NCBI GenBank assembly: GCA_963782465.1
Contig: CAWAJR010000003.1
Span: forward strand, 434,001-498,000
Direction of reading: 5' to 3'
From: JAODBJ01 sp963782465
Lineage (GTDB): Bacteria > Actinomycetota > Acidimicrobiia > IMCC26256 > PALSA-610
DNA: 64,000 nt
A program made the translations under genes and the position numbers. This document shows positions 50,701 through 59,616 of the stretch, one piece after another (position 1 is the first letter of the stretch; each line of letters opens with the position of its first letter). The notes under the pieces are model-generated. The model did no database searches, was not told where the DNA came from, and saw nothing but the letters and a program-made list of their open reading frames with translations.

Positions 50701-53193
50701 CTAAAGCGTGAGCTCGGCGACTTTGCCGGAGTGGATGGCGACGAGGCGTTTGGCGGCGGCTTCGTTCTCGCCTTCGGCCCAGACGTGCGTGAGGTTGAGT
50801 TCGGGGTCGGGGAGGACGAGCGCCCAGCCGTCGGGGTAGATGATCTTCACGCCGTCGACGAGCACCGTGTCGCGGCCTTTTGCCCATTCCATGACGCCGC
50901 GCATGACGGCGCCTTTGCGTTCCCAGGGGGTGGGGACGGCTTCGTGGGCGACGAAACTGGTGGGGACCTGGGCGACGATGTCGGACAGGGGTTGTTCGAC
51001 GGTTGCGAGCAGGTCGAGCAGTTTCACGAGCGTCGCGGTCGCGTCGTACGCGGGGAGCACCTCGGGCCAGATGAAGCCGCCTTCTTGCGAGGCGGCGAAG
51101 TCGACGGCGCCGCTCCCGGCAACTTCCATGAGGTGGGCGGCCGACAGTTTCGTCCAGGTGATGGTGGCGCCGAATTGTTCGGCGAGGCGCTCGGCGCCGC
51201 GGCTCACCGAGACGGGCAGCGCGAGGCGGGCCCCGGCGTGGCAGGAGCAGACCAGGTGGACGAGCACGAGCAGTGCCTGTTCGGGGGTGAGCGCGTCGCC
51301 GCGGTCGTCGATGATGGTCGCGGTTTCGCCGTCGGCGTCGAACACGAAACCGAGGTCGCTCCCGGAGGCGCGTACGAGTTCCTGCATCGCCGCGACGCGC
51401 CGTTCGGCGTCGACGAGTGCGCCGGCGGCCGACGCGGTCGCGGCGTACGGGTTGACGGCGAGGACTTCGGCGCCGATCTTCGAGAGGACGTTCGGCATCA
51501 CAATCGACGCGGCCCCGAACGAATAGTCGAGCACGACTTTGAACCTGCGCTCGCGGAGACGAGCGGAATCGACGCATTCTTCGAGGGCCGCGGTGTAGTA
51601 CTCGATCGCGCGAGGCGGGAACACGATGTCGCCGATGTCGCCGGCAAAGGCGCGCCGAAAGTCTTCGCGGTAGAGGAGGCGTTCGATCTTCCGTTGGGTG
51701 CCTTCGCCGATGTCGGCGCCGTCGGCGTCGAAGAAGCGGATCTCGATGCTGTCGGGGTCGTGGGGAACGAGGCGCACGGTGAGGCCGCCTTGCGCGCGTT
51801 CGCTGCGCACTTGGAAGCGGGTGAGCGGGACGGGAGCGAGCTCGAGGTCCATCACGTGCACGCCGGTGAGGTTGAGACCGGCCATGATCGCCCGTTTCAG
51901 GGCGCGGGCGGTGCGGCTCGTGTCGCGGCTCGTCGTGACGACCGAGCCTTTCTTGAGCGACGTGCCGTAGGCCATCGCGAGGCGCACGACCGATTCGGGG
52001 TTGACGTCGACGTTGGCGAGCCCCCGTACGCCGCGCCGTCCGAAGAGGGTGCGCGCACCGCGGCTCTCCCACACGATCGACGACGAGACGAGCGCGCCGG
52101 GTTCGACCGACTTCGACGGGTAGATCTTCACCTGCGCGTTGACGATCGCGCCTTCGCCGATGAAGCACTCGTCGCCGACGACGGCGCCTTCGTCGATGCG
52201 GACACCTTCGCGCAGGTCGCTCGCGCGTCCGATCACCGCCCCGCGCAGGCGTGAACCGCGACCGATGTAGACGTGGTCGTGGACGACGGAGCGTTCGAGG
52301 AACACGTCGTTCTTCACGACGACGTCGTTGCCGAGCACGGTGTAAGGGCGCAGGACGGCGCCGGCTTCGATGCGGGAGTTGTCGCCGACGAGCACGGGAC
52401 CTTCGACGACGGCCTCGGGCGAGAGGTCGGCGTTCTCGCCCAGCCACACGTTTTCCCGCACGCGGAAGCCGGGCAGTTCGAGGTGCACGCGACCGTCGAG
52501 GATGTCTTCGTGCGCGCTGCGGTACGCCTCGAGGGTGCCGACGTCTTCCCAGTACCCGTCGACGACGTGCCCGTAGAGCGGGAGGCCCTGCTCGAGCACT
52601 TTGGGGAACACGTCGCCGGAGAAGTCGACGACTTCGCCCTGAGGGATGAAGTCGAAGATGCCCGGTTCGAGGACGTAGATGCCGGTGTTGATGGTGTCGG
52701 AGAACACCTGGCCCCACGTCGGCTTCTCGAGGAAACGTTCGATCGTGCGGTCTTCCCGCGTGATCACGATGCCGAACTCGACCGGGTTCTCGACGCGCTT
52801 CAGGCCGATCGACGCGAACGCCTCGTGCTTACGGTGGTCCTCGACGAGCGCTTCGAGATCGATGTCGGTGACGACGTCGCCGGCAATGACGAGGAAGGTC
52901 TCGTCGAGTTCGTCGATCGCGTTGCGTACGGAACCGGCGGTGCCGAGCGGTGATTCCTCGCTCGCGTAACGCATCCGGACGCCGAACTCGGAGCCGTCGT
53001 CGAAGTAGGTGCGGATGTGGTTGGCGAGGAACGCGACCGTCACGACGATGTCGTCGAAGCCGTGGTGCGCGAGCAGGCGCACGATGTGCTCCATCATCGG
53101 TACGTTGACGATCGGCATCATCGGTTTCGGTTGGTTGCTCGTGAGCGGGCGCAGTCTGGTGCCCTCACCGCCCGCCAGGATCACGGCCTTCAT
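50701..53193 (-). CDS. Mannose-1-phosphate guanylyltransferase-like/phosphomannomutase-like fusion
   Basis: 830 residues. Domain 1 (about 1-235) is a nucleotidyltransferase (AVILAGGEGTRLRPLT, SFLVIAGDVV-like site as TFLVIAGDVV). Domain 2 is a left-handed beta-helix (about 250-375). Domain 3 (about 380-830) has the phosphohexomutase layout but weak motifs: TTSRDTSRTA in place of TASHNP and FDADGET in place of DGDGDR. The mutase part may therefore be inactive or altered. Fusions of this type are found in several bacterial phyla and serve surface polysaccharide synthesis. Its start overlaps the pgsA stop (ATGA). Confidence 0.85.
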   Translation of the reverse strand: MKAVILAGGEGTRLRPLTSNQPKPMMPIVNVPMMEHIVRLLAHHGFDDIVVTVAFLANHIRTYFDDGSEFGVRMRYASEESPLGTAGSVRNAIDELDETFLVIAGDVVTDIDLEALVEDHRKHEAFASIGLKRVENPVEFGIVITREDRTIERFLEKPTWGQVFSDTINTGIYVLEPGIFDFIPQGEVVDFSGDVFPKVLEQGLPLYGHVVDGYWEDVGTLEAYRSAHEDILDGRVHLELPGFRVRENVWLGENADLSPEAVVEGPVLVGDNSRIEAGAVLRPYTVLGNDVVVKNDVFLERSVVHDHVYIGRGSRLRGAVIGRASDLREGVRIDEGAVVGDECFIGEGAIVNAQVKIYPSKSVEPGALVSSSIVWESRGARTLFGRRGVRGLANVDVNPESVVRLAMAYGTSLKKGSVVTTSRDTSRTARALKRAIMAGLNLTGVHVMDLELAPVPLTRFQVRSERAQGGLTVRLVPHDPDSIEIRFFDADGADIGEGTQRKIERLLYREDFRRAFAGDIGDIVFPPRAIEYYTAALEECVDSARLRERRFKVVLDYSFGAASIVMPNVLSKIGAEVLAVNPYAATASAAGALVDAERRVAAMQELVRASGSDLGFVFDADGETATIIDDRGDALTPEQALLVLVHLVCSCHAGARLALPVSVSRGAERLAEQFGATITWTKLSAAHLMEVAGSGAVDFAASQEGGFIWPEVLPAYDATATLVKLLDLLATVEQPLSDIVAQVPTSFVAHEAVPTPWERKGAVMRGVMEWAKGRDTVLVDGVKIIYPDGWALVLPDPELNLTHVWAEGENEAAAKRLVAIHSGKVAELTL

Positions 53194-53813
53194 AGGGGCA
53201 CCTCCGCAGCCTTTTCCCCGTGGGCGCGTGCCGCGCGCCCGTCGTGCAACGCGACGCGGGCGGCGGGGACGTACTTGAGCGCCGCGTAGTAGCCGAGGCC
53301 GATCCCGCCGATCGCGAACCCCCAGGCGACGACACCCCAGATCACGGCCCACGAACCGTTCGCGTTGTCGGCCACGAGGAAGAACGGTAACGCGAACATC
53401 AACGCGAGCGTGCCCGCCTTCCCCGCCCAGACGACGTCGATGCGGCGCGCGCCCAGCAAGCCGAGACCGACGGTCACGACGGCGATCGCCACCTCGCGTG
53501 CGAGCACGACCGCGAGCACGACGTTCACGGCCACCGCGAGGTGCTGGGTGAGCAGCGCGACCGAGCCGGCGACGAGGAGCACCCGGTCGGCGGTCGGGTC
53601 GAGGATCTTGCCGAGCTCGCTGCCCTGGTCGAAATGCCGCGCGATGTAACCGTCGACCCAGTCGGTCGCACCGAGCACCGCGAAGAGCACGCCGGCCGCG
53701 ATCTTGCGGTCGGGGCCCCAGAGGAGCCACAGGAACACGGGGACACCGCCCAGGCGGGCGACCGAGATCACGTTGGGGATCGTGAACACCCGCTGCTTCG
53801 CCGCCGTCGCCAT
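53190..53813 (-). CDS. pgsA: Phosphatidylglycerophosphate synthase-like CDP-alcohol phosphatidyltransferase
   Basis: 207 residues, 4-6 membrane segments. The CDP-alcohol motif D-G-x2-A-R-x8-G-x3-D-x3-D is present in DWVDGYIARHFDQGSELGKI with LDPTADR. Joins CDP-diacylglycerol to glycerol phosphate; PgsA versus a related synthase is not certain. Coupled to the nucleotidyltransferase gene downstream. Confidence 0.87.
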   Translation of the reverse strand: MATAAKQRVFTIPNVISVARLGGVPVFLWLLWGPDRKIAAGVLFAVLGATDWVDGYIARHFDQGSELGKILDPTADRVLLVAGSVALLTQHLAVAVNVVLAVVLAREVAIAVVTVGLGLLGARRIDVVWAGKAGTLALMFALPFFLVADNANGSWAVIWGVVAWGFAIGGIGLGYYAALKYVPAARVALHDGRAARAHGEKAAEVPL

Positions 53814-53822
53814 CAACCCCGA

Positions 53823-53828
53823 ACGATA
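53823..53828 (-). promoter_or_regulatory. -10-like hexamer before pgsA
   Basis: TATCGT on the minus strand, 9 bases before the ATG at 53813. Confidence 0.35.
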
Positions 53829-53845
53829 TGGGACGCGCCGGACGC

Positions 53846-55401
53846 CTACAGGCCGAGCGCCGCGCCCTCCGACCGGGGATCGGCGGCGGCGAGCCAGCCC
53901 GGCGACAGGCTTTGGATCGCGTGCGCGTGCCCCATGCCGTCGTCGTAGTCGCGCCCGACGCGTACTTCGTGGCCCCGGTGGCGCAGGTCGTCGACCCAGT
54001 CAGGCGGGTAGCGCCCTTCGACGCCGACCGTCCACGTACCGGGGTCGACCGCGAAGCGCGGCGCCGAAATGGCGGCCTGCGGGTCGTCGCCGTCGACGAG
54101 CATCCGCACGAGCATCTGGAGGTGGGTCTGGGCCTGGCCGTGCCCGCCCATCGACCCGAACACCATCGTCGGGACGCCGTCGCGCATCGCCATCGCCGGG
54201 ATCAAGGTGTGCATCGGGACCTTCGACCCGCCGAGCGCGTTGGGGTGACCGGGTTCGAGCCGGAATGACGAACCACGGTTTTGCAGGTTGATCCCCCACT
54301 CCCCGACCCGGACGCCGGAGCCCGCCGCGGTGAAGTTCGACTGGATGAGGCTCACCATGAGGCCGTCGCTGTCGGTCGCGCACAGGTAGATCGTGCCGCC
54401 GTCGGGCCCGGGGTGCGGCGACGGGGTCGACGCGCGGGCGGGATCGAGCGTGGCGCGGCGGGCGTTCACCCAGGTGTCGCTGAACATCGCCGCCGGGTCG
54501 ACCGTCATCGTCGCGGGATCGCCGACGTAGGCGTCGCGGTCGACGAGGGCCAGCTTCATCGTCTCGACGAGAAGGTGCTCCCGTTCGGGGCCGGCGGCCG
54601 GGAGGTCGAGCCCGTCGACGACGCGCAACGCTTCCAGCGCGGTCACCCCTTGGGTCGGTGGCGGCATCTCGAAGATGTCGTAACCGTGGAATGCCGCATG
54701 CAGTGGCGTGACCCATTCGCCGGTGTGCGCGGCGAGGTCGTCGGGAACCATGAACCCGCCGGCGTCGGCCAAACGTCGGGCGATGGCTTCGCCGATCGCA
54801 CCGCGGTAATAGGCGTTCGGGCCCTCGGACGCGAGCAAGGCGATCGTCTTCGCGAGTTCGGGTTGCGCGAGCCAGGTGCCGGTCGCGGCGTCGCGGTAGG
54901 CGTTGGCGAAGTCGTCGAGACCGAAATGCGAGTACAGGTCGCAGCTGCGGGCGAAGAACCACGCGCCCCGAGCGGTCAGCGGGAACCCTTCGCTCGCGTA
55001 ACGCAACGCGGCGCCGGCGACGTCGCCGAACGACCGGGTACCGAAACGATCGAGCAGGGTGAACCACCCGTCGACCGCGCCGGGCACCGTCACCGCGTGG
55101 CGCCGAAGACCGGCATGTCGTGCACGCCGGCCCGGTCGATCACACCGTCGATCGTCGCCCCGGCGGGCGCGCGCCCGACACCGCGGTAGGCCGACAGCTC
55201 ACCGTCCCAGACCAGTGCGAGCAGGTCGCCGCCGTAACCGCAGAGGTATGGCGTCACGACCCCGAGGGTGAGGCTGGCGGCGACCGCGGCGTCGACAGCG
55301 TTCCCCCCGGCCGACAGCTTCGAGGCACCGGCCATCGACGCCAGGTAGTGCGGCGTCGCGACGGCACCCGACCCGTACGCGCGCGAGCGGAACTCGGTCA
55401 T
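53846..55401 (-). CDS. ggt: Gamma-glutamyltransferase family protein; frameshifted
   Basis: About 518 residues from ATG 55401. The start (GNAVDAAVAASLTLGVVTPYLCGYGGD) and the rest (AVTVPGAVDGW ...) are in two frames that join at 55099-55100, where one C is missing on the minus strand. The autoprocessing region PDGGTIYLCATDSDG has the nucleophilic Thr, and GSMGGHGQAQTHLQ closes the domain. No signal peptide is visible, so it is probably cytoplasmic, unlike most glutathione-cleaving GGTs; substrate uncertain. Confidence 0.84.
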
Positions 55402-55766
55402 GTGTTCTGCCCCTTGTGCGGGAGTGGGATGTCGGCACCGCAATCATTCCGCAGGTATGCGTCGATCCGGCCCAGGGCCTGCGCGTACCCCTTGATGAAC
55501 GCCGCGTTCTTGATGTTCTCCGGCTTGTCGCGGAGGGCGACGATGTCGGCGTGCACGAGCCGCAGGTCGTCGCGCACGCCGGCCGGCGCGTGCGCGGCGA
55601 TCGCGTCGAACTCCGCGAGTGCCGCCGGGTCGAACGGCGACGTTGCCTTGAACGCCGCCTGTCCCGCGGTCGCCCGCCGGCAGAACGCGCTGCGAGGCGC
55701 GTCGTTCCCGCACCCACCCAACGTGGCACACACGACGAGCGCGAGGAGGCACGACAACCGGCGCAC
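55398..55766 (-). CDS. Putative lipoprotein
   Basis: 122 residues from GTG 55766. N-terminal signal RRLSCLLALVVCATLGGC with lipobox LGGC, so the mature protein starts at Cys19 and is tethered outside the membrane. The rest is a short helical domain (FDAIAAHAPAGVRDDLRL, GYAQALGRIDAYL) with a Cys near each end. Coupled to ggt (ATGA). Function unknown. Confidence 0.72.
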   Translation of the reverse strand: MRRLSCLLALVVCATLGGCGNDAPRSAFCRRATAGQAAFKATSPFDPAALAEFDAIAAHAPAGVRDDLRLVHADIVALRDKPENIKNAAFIKGYAQALGRIDAYLRNDCGADIPLPHKGQNT

Positions 55767-55774
55767 GGCACCGC

Positions 55775-55780
55775 ACTGTA
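55775..55780 (-). promoter_or_regulatory. -10-like hexamer before the lipoprotein-ggt pair
   Basis: TACAGT on the minus strand, 8 bases before GTG 55766. Confidence 0.35.
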
Positions 55781-55819
55781 CGCGAGGGCGCTCGTCGCTC
55801 CCGTCGCGGCGCGACCACG

Positions 55820-55825
55820 TAGCCT
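55820..55825 (+). promoter_or_regulatory. -10-like hexamer before the acyl-CoA synthetase gene
   Basis: TAGCCT, 8 bases before ATG 55834. Confidence 0.35.
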
Positions 55826-55833
55826 TCGCCGCC

Positions 55834-57421
55834 ATGGAGTTCAACCTCGCCGATCTGTTCGAACGGGTCGCGGCAACCGTTGCCGACCGTCCCGCCATCG
55901 TCACGCCCGAGCGGCGTCTCACCTACGCCGAACTCGACGACCGGGCCTCGCGTTTCGCGCAGTACCTGCTCGACGTCGGTGTTGGTGCGGGCGAGCACGT
56001 CGGCATCTACGCGTACAACCGGCCCGAGTGGTGCGAAGCGATGATCGGTTGCTACAAGGCCCGCGCGGTGCCGGTCAATGTCAACTATCGCTACGTCCCC
56101 GACGAGTTGCGCTATCTCTTCGACAACGCCGACCTCGCGGCGCTCGTGTACGAATCGAGCTTCGCGCCGTCGGTCGCGGCCGTGATCCCCGGGCTCCCCC
56201 GCCTGCAACACCTCATCGCCATCGACGACGGCGACCATCCCGACGAGGGCTGTGGCCGCTGCACTCGGCGCCGTCGACTACGAGAAGGCGCTCGCGAGCG
56301 CGCCGCTCGACGCCGAGCTCCCACCCCGGTCGGCCGACGACCTCTACGTGCTCTACACGGGTGGCACCACCGGCATGCCGAAGGGCGTCATGTGGCGCCA
56401 GGAAGACATCTTCTTCGCCGCGATGGGTGGTGGGAACTACGGCGGTCCCGGGATCACCGCACCCGAACAGATCGAACAGTCGATCACGGGCGAGCCGCGG
56501 CTCACCCTCGCGCTCGCACCACTCATGCACGGCAACGCGCAGTGGACGATGTTCAACACGCTGTTCATGGGGGGTGCGCTGGCATTGTGGACCGGGCACA
56601 CGCTCGAACCCGACGCGATCTGGCGGTTCGTCGAGCGGGAACGCATCAACACGATCAGCCTCGTCGGCGACGCGATGGCCCGCCCATTGGCCGACGCTTT
56701 GCGCGCGGACGGCTACGACGTCGCGTCGCTCTTCGCGATCGTGTCCGGTGGTGCGATCCTGTCGCCATCCATCAAGGCCGAACTCCACGAGTTGTTGCCG
56801 AACGTGTTCGTGATGGACTCGTTCGGCGCGTCGGAGACCGGGGCGAACGGCACCGTCGACCCGAACGGCAGCGGTCCCCGTTTCCAGATGAACGAGTCGA
56901 CGACCGTGATCGGCGACGACTTCGTGCCCGTGCAGCCCGGCGAGACCGGGATGCTCGCCCGGCGCGGCCACGTGCCGCTCGGCTACTACAAGGACCGCGA
57001 CAAGACGGCGGCAACGTTCGTCGAGGTCGACGGCGTGCGCTGGGCGATCCCGGGCGATCGCGCCGTGCTCGAAACGGACGGTTCGATCACGGTGCTCGGC
57101 CGCGGGTCGCAGAGCATCAACACCGGTGGTGAGAAGGTCTTCCCCGAGGAGGTGGAGGCCGTGTTGAAGAGCCACCCCGATGTGTTCGACGCGATCGTCG
57201 TCGGCGTCGCCGACGAGCGCTGGGGCGAACACGTCGCCGCGGTCGTCGCACCGCGCCCGGGCCGCACGCCGACGCTCGAATCGCTCAACGACCACGCTCG
57301 TGGCGCGCTCGCCCGCTACAAGCTGCCGCGGCAACTCGTGCTCGTCGAAGAGGTGCACCGCACCCCGGCCGGCAAGCCCGACTACCGCTGGGCCAAAGCC
57401 ACCGCCGACGTGCGTCGATAG
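55834..57421 (+). CDS. AMP-forming acyl-CoA synthetase (FadD-like); frameshifted
   Basis: About 528 residues. The frame changes near 56247-56255 (GAGGGCTGTGG), where two bases seem to be missing or one extra; before it lies MEFNLADLFERVAATVADRPA and after it the AMP-binding loop YTGGTTGMPKG, the adenine loop DSFGASETG, and GRGSQSINTGGEKVFPEEVE. Lys in PAGKPDYRW is the adenylation lysine. Activates a carboxylic acid to acyl-CoA; the chain type is not clear. Confidence 0.87.
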
Positions 57422-57448
57422 CTATCGCATAGCGATAGCTATCGACGC
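57412..57448. terminator. 17-bp hairpin between convergent genes
   Basis: Arms at 57412-57428 and 57432-57448 (GCGTCGATAGCTATCGC and its complement) with a 3-base loop ATA. It overlaps the acyl-CoA synthetase stop codon and lies just past the Dabb stop. Probably a bidirectional terminator; no T run. Confidence 0.6.
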
Positions 57449-57451
57449 CTG

Positions 57452-57745
57452 TCAGACCTCGTGCTGGACGGCGGCCCGGGCGTGGAGGATGGGGCGGATG
57501 ACGTCGCGGATGACGCGCTGGTGCGCCGGATGGTCGCGGTAGACGACGTAGCCGGCCTCGTCGTCGAAGTCGGCGACGATCGCGAGGTTGTAGTTGCCGT
57601 CGGCCTCGCCGGCGTCGAGGCCGACGACGTAGGAACGGATCTCCGAGATGTCCGACGGCAGGCCGAGCAACGCATTGCGGGCGTGGGCGACGTCCTCGTC
57701 GGTGGTTCCGGCCTTCCAACACATCAACACGACATGACGGAACAT
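57452..57745 (-). CDS. Dabb/stress-responsive alpha-beta barrel domain protein
   Basis: 97 residues. Starts FRHVVLMCWKAGTT and continues with the short ferredoxin-like fold of this family (IRSYVVGLDAGEADGNYNLA, DHPAHQRVIRDVI). Family members are dimeric and bind small molecules or act as cyclases; its task is unknown. Its ATG overlaps the stop of the SDR gene. Confidence 0.85.
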   Translation of the reverse strand: MFRHVVLMCWKAGTTDEDVAHARNALLGLPSDISEIRSYVVGLDAGEADGNYNLAIVADFDDEAGYVVYRDHPAHQRVIRDVIRPILHARAAVQHEV

Positions 57746-58494
57746 CAGCACACCCCCGCGTAGGTGCCACCGTCGACGAGGATCGCCGAGCCGGTGATGA
57801 AACGGGCCGCTTCGGAACACACGAACGCGCCCACCGCACCGAAGTCGGCCGGATCGCCGAGCGTGCCGGTCGGGACCCCCGCGGCGAGGTCGCGCTCGGC
57901 CCCGCCGCCACCCAACGACTTCAGCCGGTCGGTGGCATGCAGACCCGGCTGGAGCGAGTTCACCGTCACACCGTCGCGGGCGACCTCGGTCGCGAGTGTC
58001 TTCAAGAACGCGGTGAGACCGGCCCGCGCCGTGTTCGACAGGATCAGGTTCCCGATCGGTTGCCGCACCGCGATCGACGTGATCGCGAGCACTCTCCCCC
58101 ACTTGCGTTCCTGCATCGCCGGTACGACCCGCTTGCACATCGCGATCGCGTTGCGGCAGTTGAGGTCGAAGGCGGCGAGGTACTGGTCGACCTCGATCGA
58201 TGCGAAATTGCCCGGCGGCGGGCCACCGGCGTTGGCCACGAGGATGTCGATCCCACCGAGTGCTTCTTCGGCGGCGTCGACGAACCCGACCGCCCCGTCG
58301 ACCGTGCTCACGTCGGCGACGATCGGGACCGCGTCGTTCCCGGCCCGGGCCGCCGCGGCCACGATGGCGTCGTGATCGCGGCTGCACATCGCGACGCGCA
58401 CACCTTCGGCCGCGAGCGCGGCGGCGACGGCGTACCCGAGCCCCCGTGACGAAGCGGCAACCGCGGCTCGCCGCCCGGTGATGCCAAGGTCCAC
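57745..58494 (-). CDS. Short-chain dehydrogenase/reductase lacking the catalytic Tyr
   Basis: 249 residues. NAD(P)-binding GITGRRAAVAASSRGLGYA, NAG motif VANAGGP and C-terminal SAILVDGGTY are typical. At the active site ITSIAVRQPIGNLILSNTAR has Ser but Leu and Arg where YxxxK normally lies. Some BKR-like SDR subgroups are of this kind, so it may be a non-canonical reductase rather than broken. Confidence 0.82.
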   Translation of the reverse strand: MDLGITGRRAAVAASSRGLGYAVAAALAAEGVRVAMCSRDHDAIVAAAARAGNDAVPIVADVSTVDGAVGFVDAAEEALGGIDILVANAGGPPPGNFASIEVDQYLAAFDLNCRNAIAMCKRVVPAMQERKWGRVLAITSIAVRQPIGNLILSNTARAGLTAFLKTLATEVARDGVTVNSLQPGLHATDRLKSLGGGGAERDLAAGVPTGTLGDPADFGAVGAFVCSEAARFITGSAILVDGGTYAGVC

Positions 58495-58506
58495 GTGATG
58501 CTCCTC

Positions 58507-59295
58507 CTACGAGTGGATGGGGCCGGCGGTGTCGCGCAACGACGGGGCGACGCGACCCGTCCGCCTCGCAATGATCTCGGCGCAGATCGAGATCGCCGTC
58601 TCCTCCGGTGTGCGCGCGCCGATATCGAGCCCGATCGGCGACATCACCCGGTCGATCTCGGCCTCGGTGACACCCGCCTCCCGCAGCCGTTCGACGCGTT
58701 GCGCGTGCGTCCGCCGCGACCCCATCGCGCCGATGTAGCCGACGCGTGTGCGCGTCGCGGCGGCAATCGCAGGAACGTCGAACTTGTGGTCGTGGGTGAG
58801 GACCGCGACCGCATCGCGCGGCCCGAGATCGTCGGCGATCTTCGCCAGGAACCGGTCGGGCCAATCGTTCACCACCTCGTCGGCCATCGGGAACCGTTTC
58901 ACGGTGGCGAACACCGGGCGCGCGTCGCACACGGTGACCCGGTAGCCGAGCAGCTTCCCGACCTTCGCGAGCGCGGCGGTGAAGTCGACGGCGCCGAAGA
59001 TCACGAGGTGGGGTGCGAGCGCGAACGACTCGATGAAGACCGACACCACGAGTTCCCGTGCTTCTCCGTGCTCGCCGTAGTGGCGGGTCGAGGTGAGGCC
59101 GGCCTCGAGCTCACCCAGCGCGTCGCGGCCCGCGACCCGATCGAGGTCCGGGTCGCCCAGCGTCCCGACGGCGTCCCGGCCGGGGCGGACGAGCAACTTC
59201 GCACCGAGATGCGGCCCTTCGACCACGGTCGCGAGCGCGGCCGGCTCGCTCGACCGCAGCGCTTCTGCGAGCGCGGCGAAGACGGGACCGGTCAC
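58507..59295 (-). CDS. XdhC/CoxI-family maturation protein with Rossmann domain
   Basis: 262 residues. The C-terminal Rossmann domain has HLVIFGAVDFTAALAKVGKLLGY and YIGAMGSRRTHAQR; the latter is typical of XdhC_C. These proteins insert sulfurated molybdenum cofactor into xanthine or CO dehydrogenase-type enzymes. GTG 59295 overlaps the stop of the CoxI-type gene upstream. Confidence 0.86.
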   Translation of the reverse strand: MTGPVFAALAEALRSSEPAALATVVEGPHLGAKLLVRPGRDAVGTLGDPDLDRVAGRDALGELEAGLTSTRHYGEHGEARELVVSVFIESFALAPHLVIFGAVDFTAALAKVGKLLGYRVTVCDARPVFATVKRFPMADEVVNDWPDRFLAKIADDLGPRDAVAVLTHDHKFDVPAIAAATRTRVGYIGAMGSRRTHAQRVERLREAGVTEAEIDRVMSPIGLDIGARTPEETAISICAEIIARRTGRVAPSLRDTAGPIHS

Positions 59296-59609
59296 CAATC
59301 GAGCGGTTCCACGAACAGATGGATGGTGCCGCCGCAGGTGAGCCCGACGGCGAACGCGTCGTCGTCGGAGTAGCCGAACGTGATCACGCCCCGCTCCCGT
59401 TCGCCGCGCAGGATCTCCAGCGCGGCTTCCACGACCGCGCCTTCGACACAGCCGCCCGACACCGAGCCGGCCACCTCTCCGGCGTCGTTCACGACCATCG
59501 TCGCGCCGGGGTCGCGCGGCCCCGATCCTTCGACGCCGACCACGCGCGCGACGGCGATGGTGTGACCCTGTGCCTGCCAGCGTTCGATGTCGTCGAGTAC
59601 TTCTTTCAT
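59292..59609 (-). CDS. XdhC/CoxI N-terminal-domain protein
   Basis: 105 residues. GHTIAVARVVGVEGSGPRDPGA and SGSVSGGCVEGAVVEAA are the XdhC_CoxI signature; the Cys in GGC and in LTCGGTIHLFVE are conserved. It is a stand-alone first half, with the partner Rossmann half in the next gene. Ends with a coupled start of that gene. Confidence 0.86.
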   Translation of the reverse strand: MKEVLDDIERWQAQGHTIAVARVVGVEGSGPRDPGATMVVNDAGEVAGSVSGGCVEGAVVEAALEILRGERERGVITFGYSDDDAFAVGLTCGGTIHLFVEPLDW

Positions 59610-59616
59610 CGGCGCC

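Noticed and set aside
54240..54260. GGTTCGA-like word as a tRNA T-arm
   Set aside because: It lies within the ggt coding sequence and has no cloverleaf around it. No tRNA was found elsewhere in the window.
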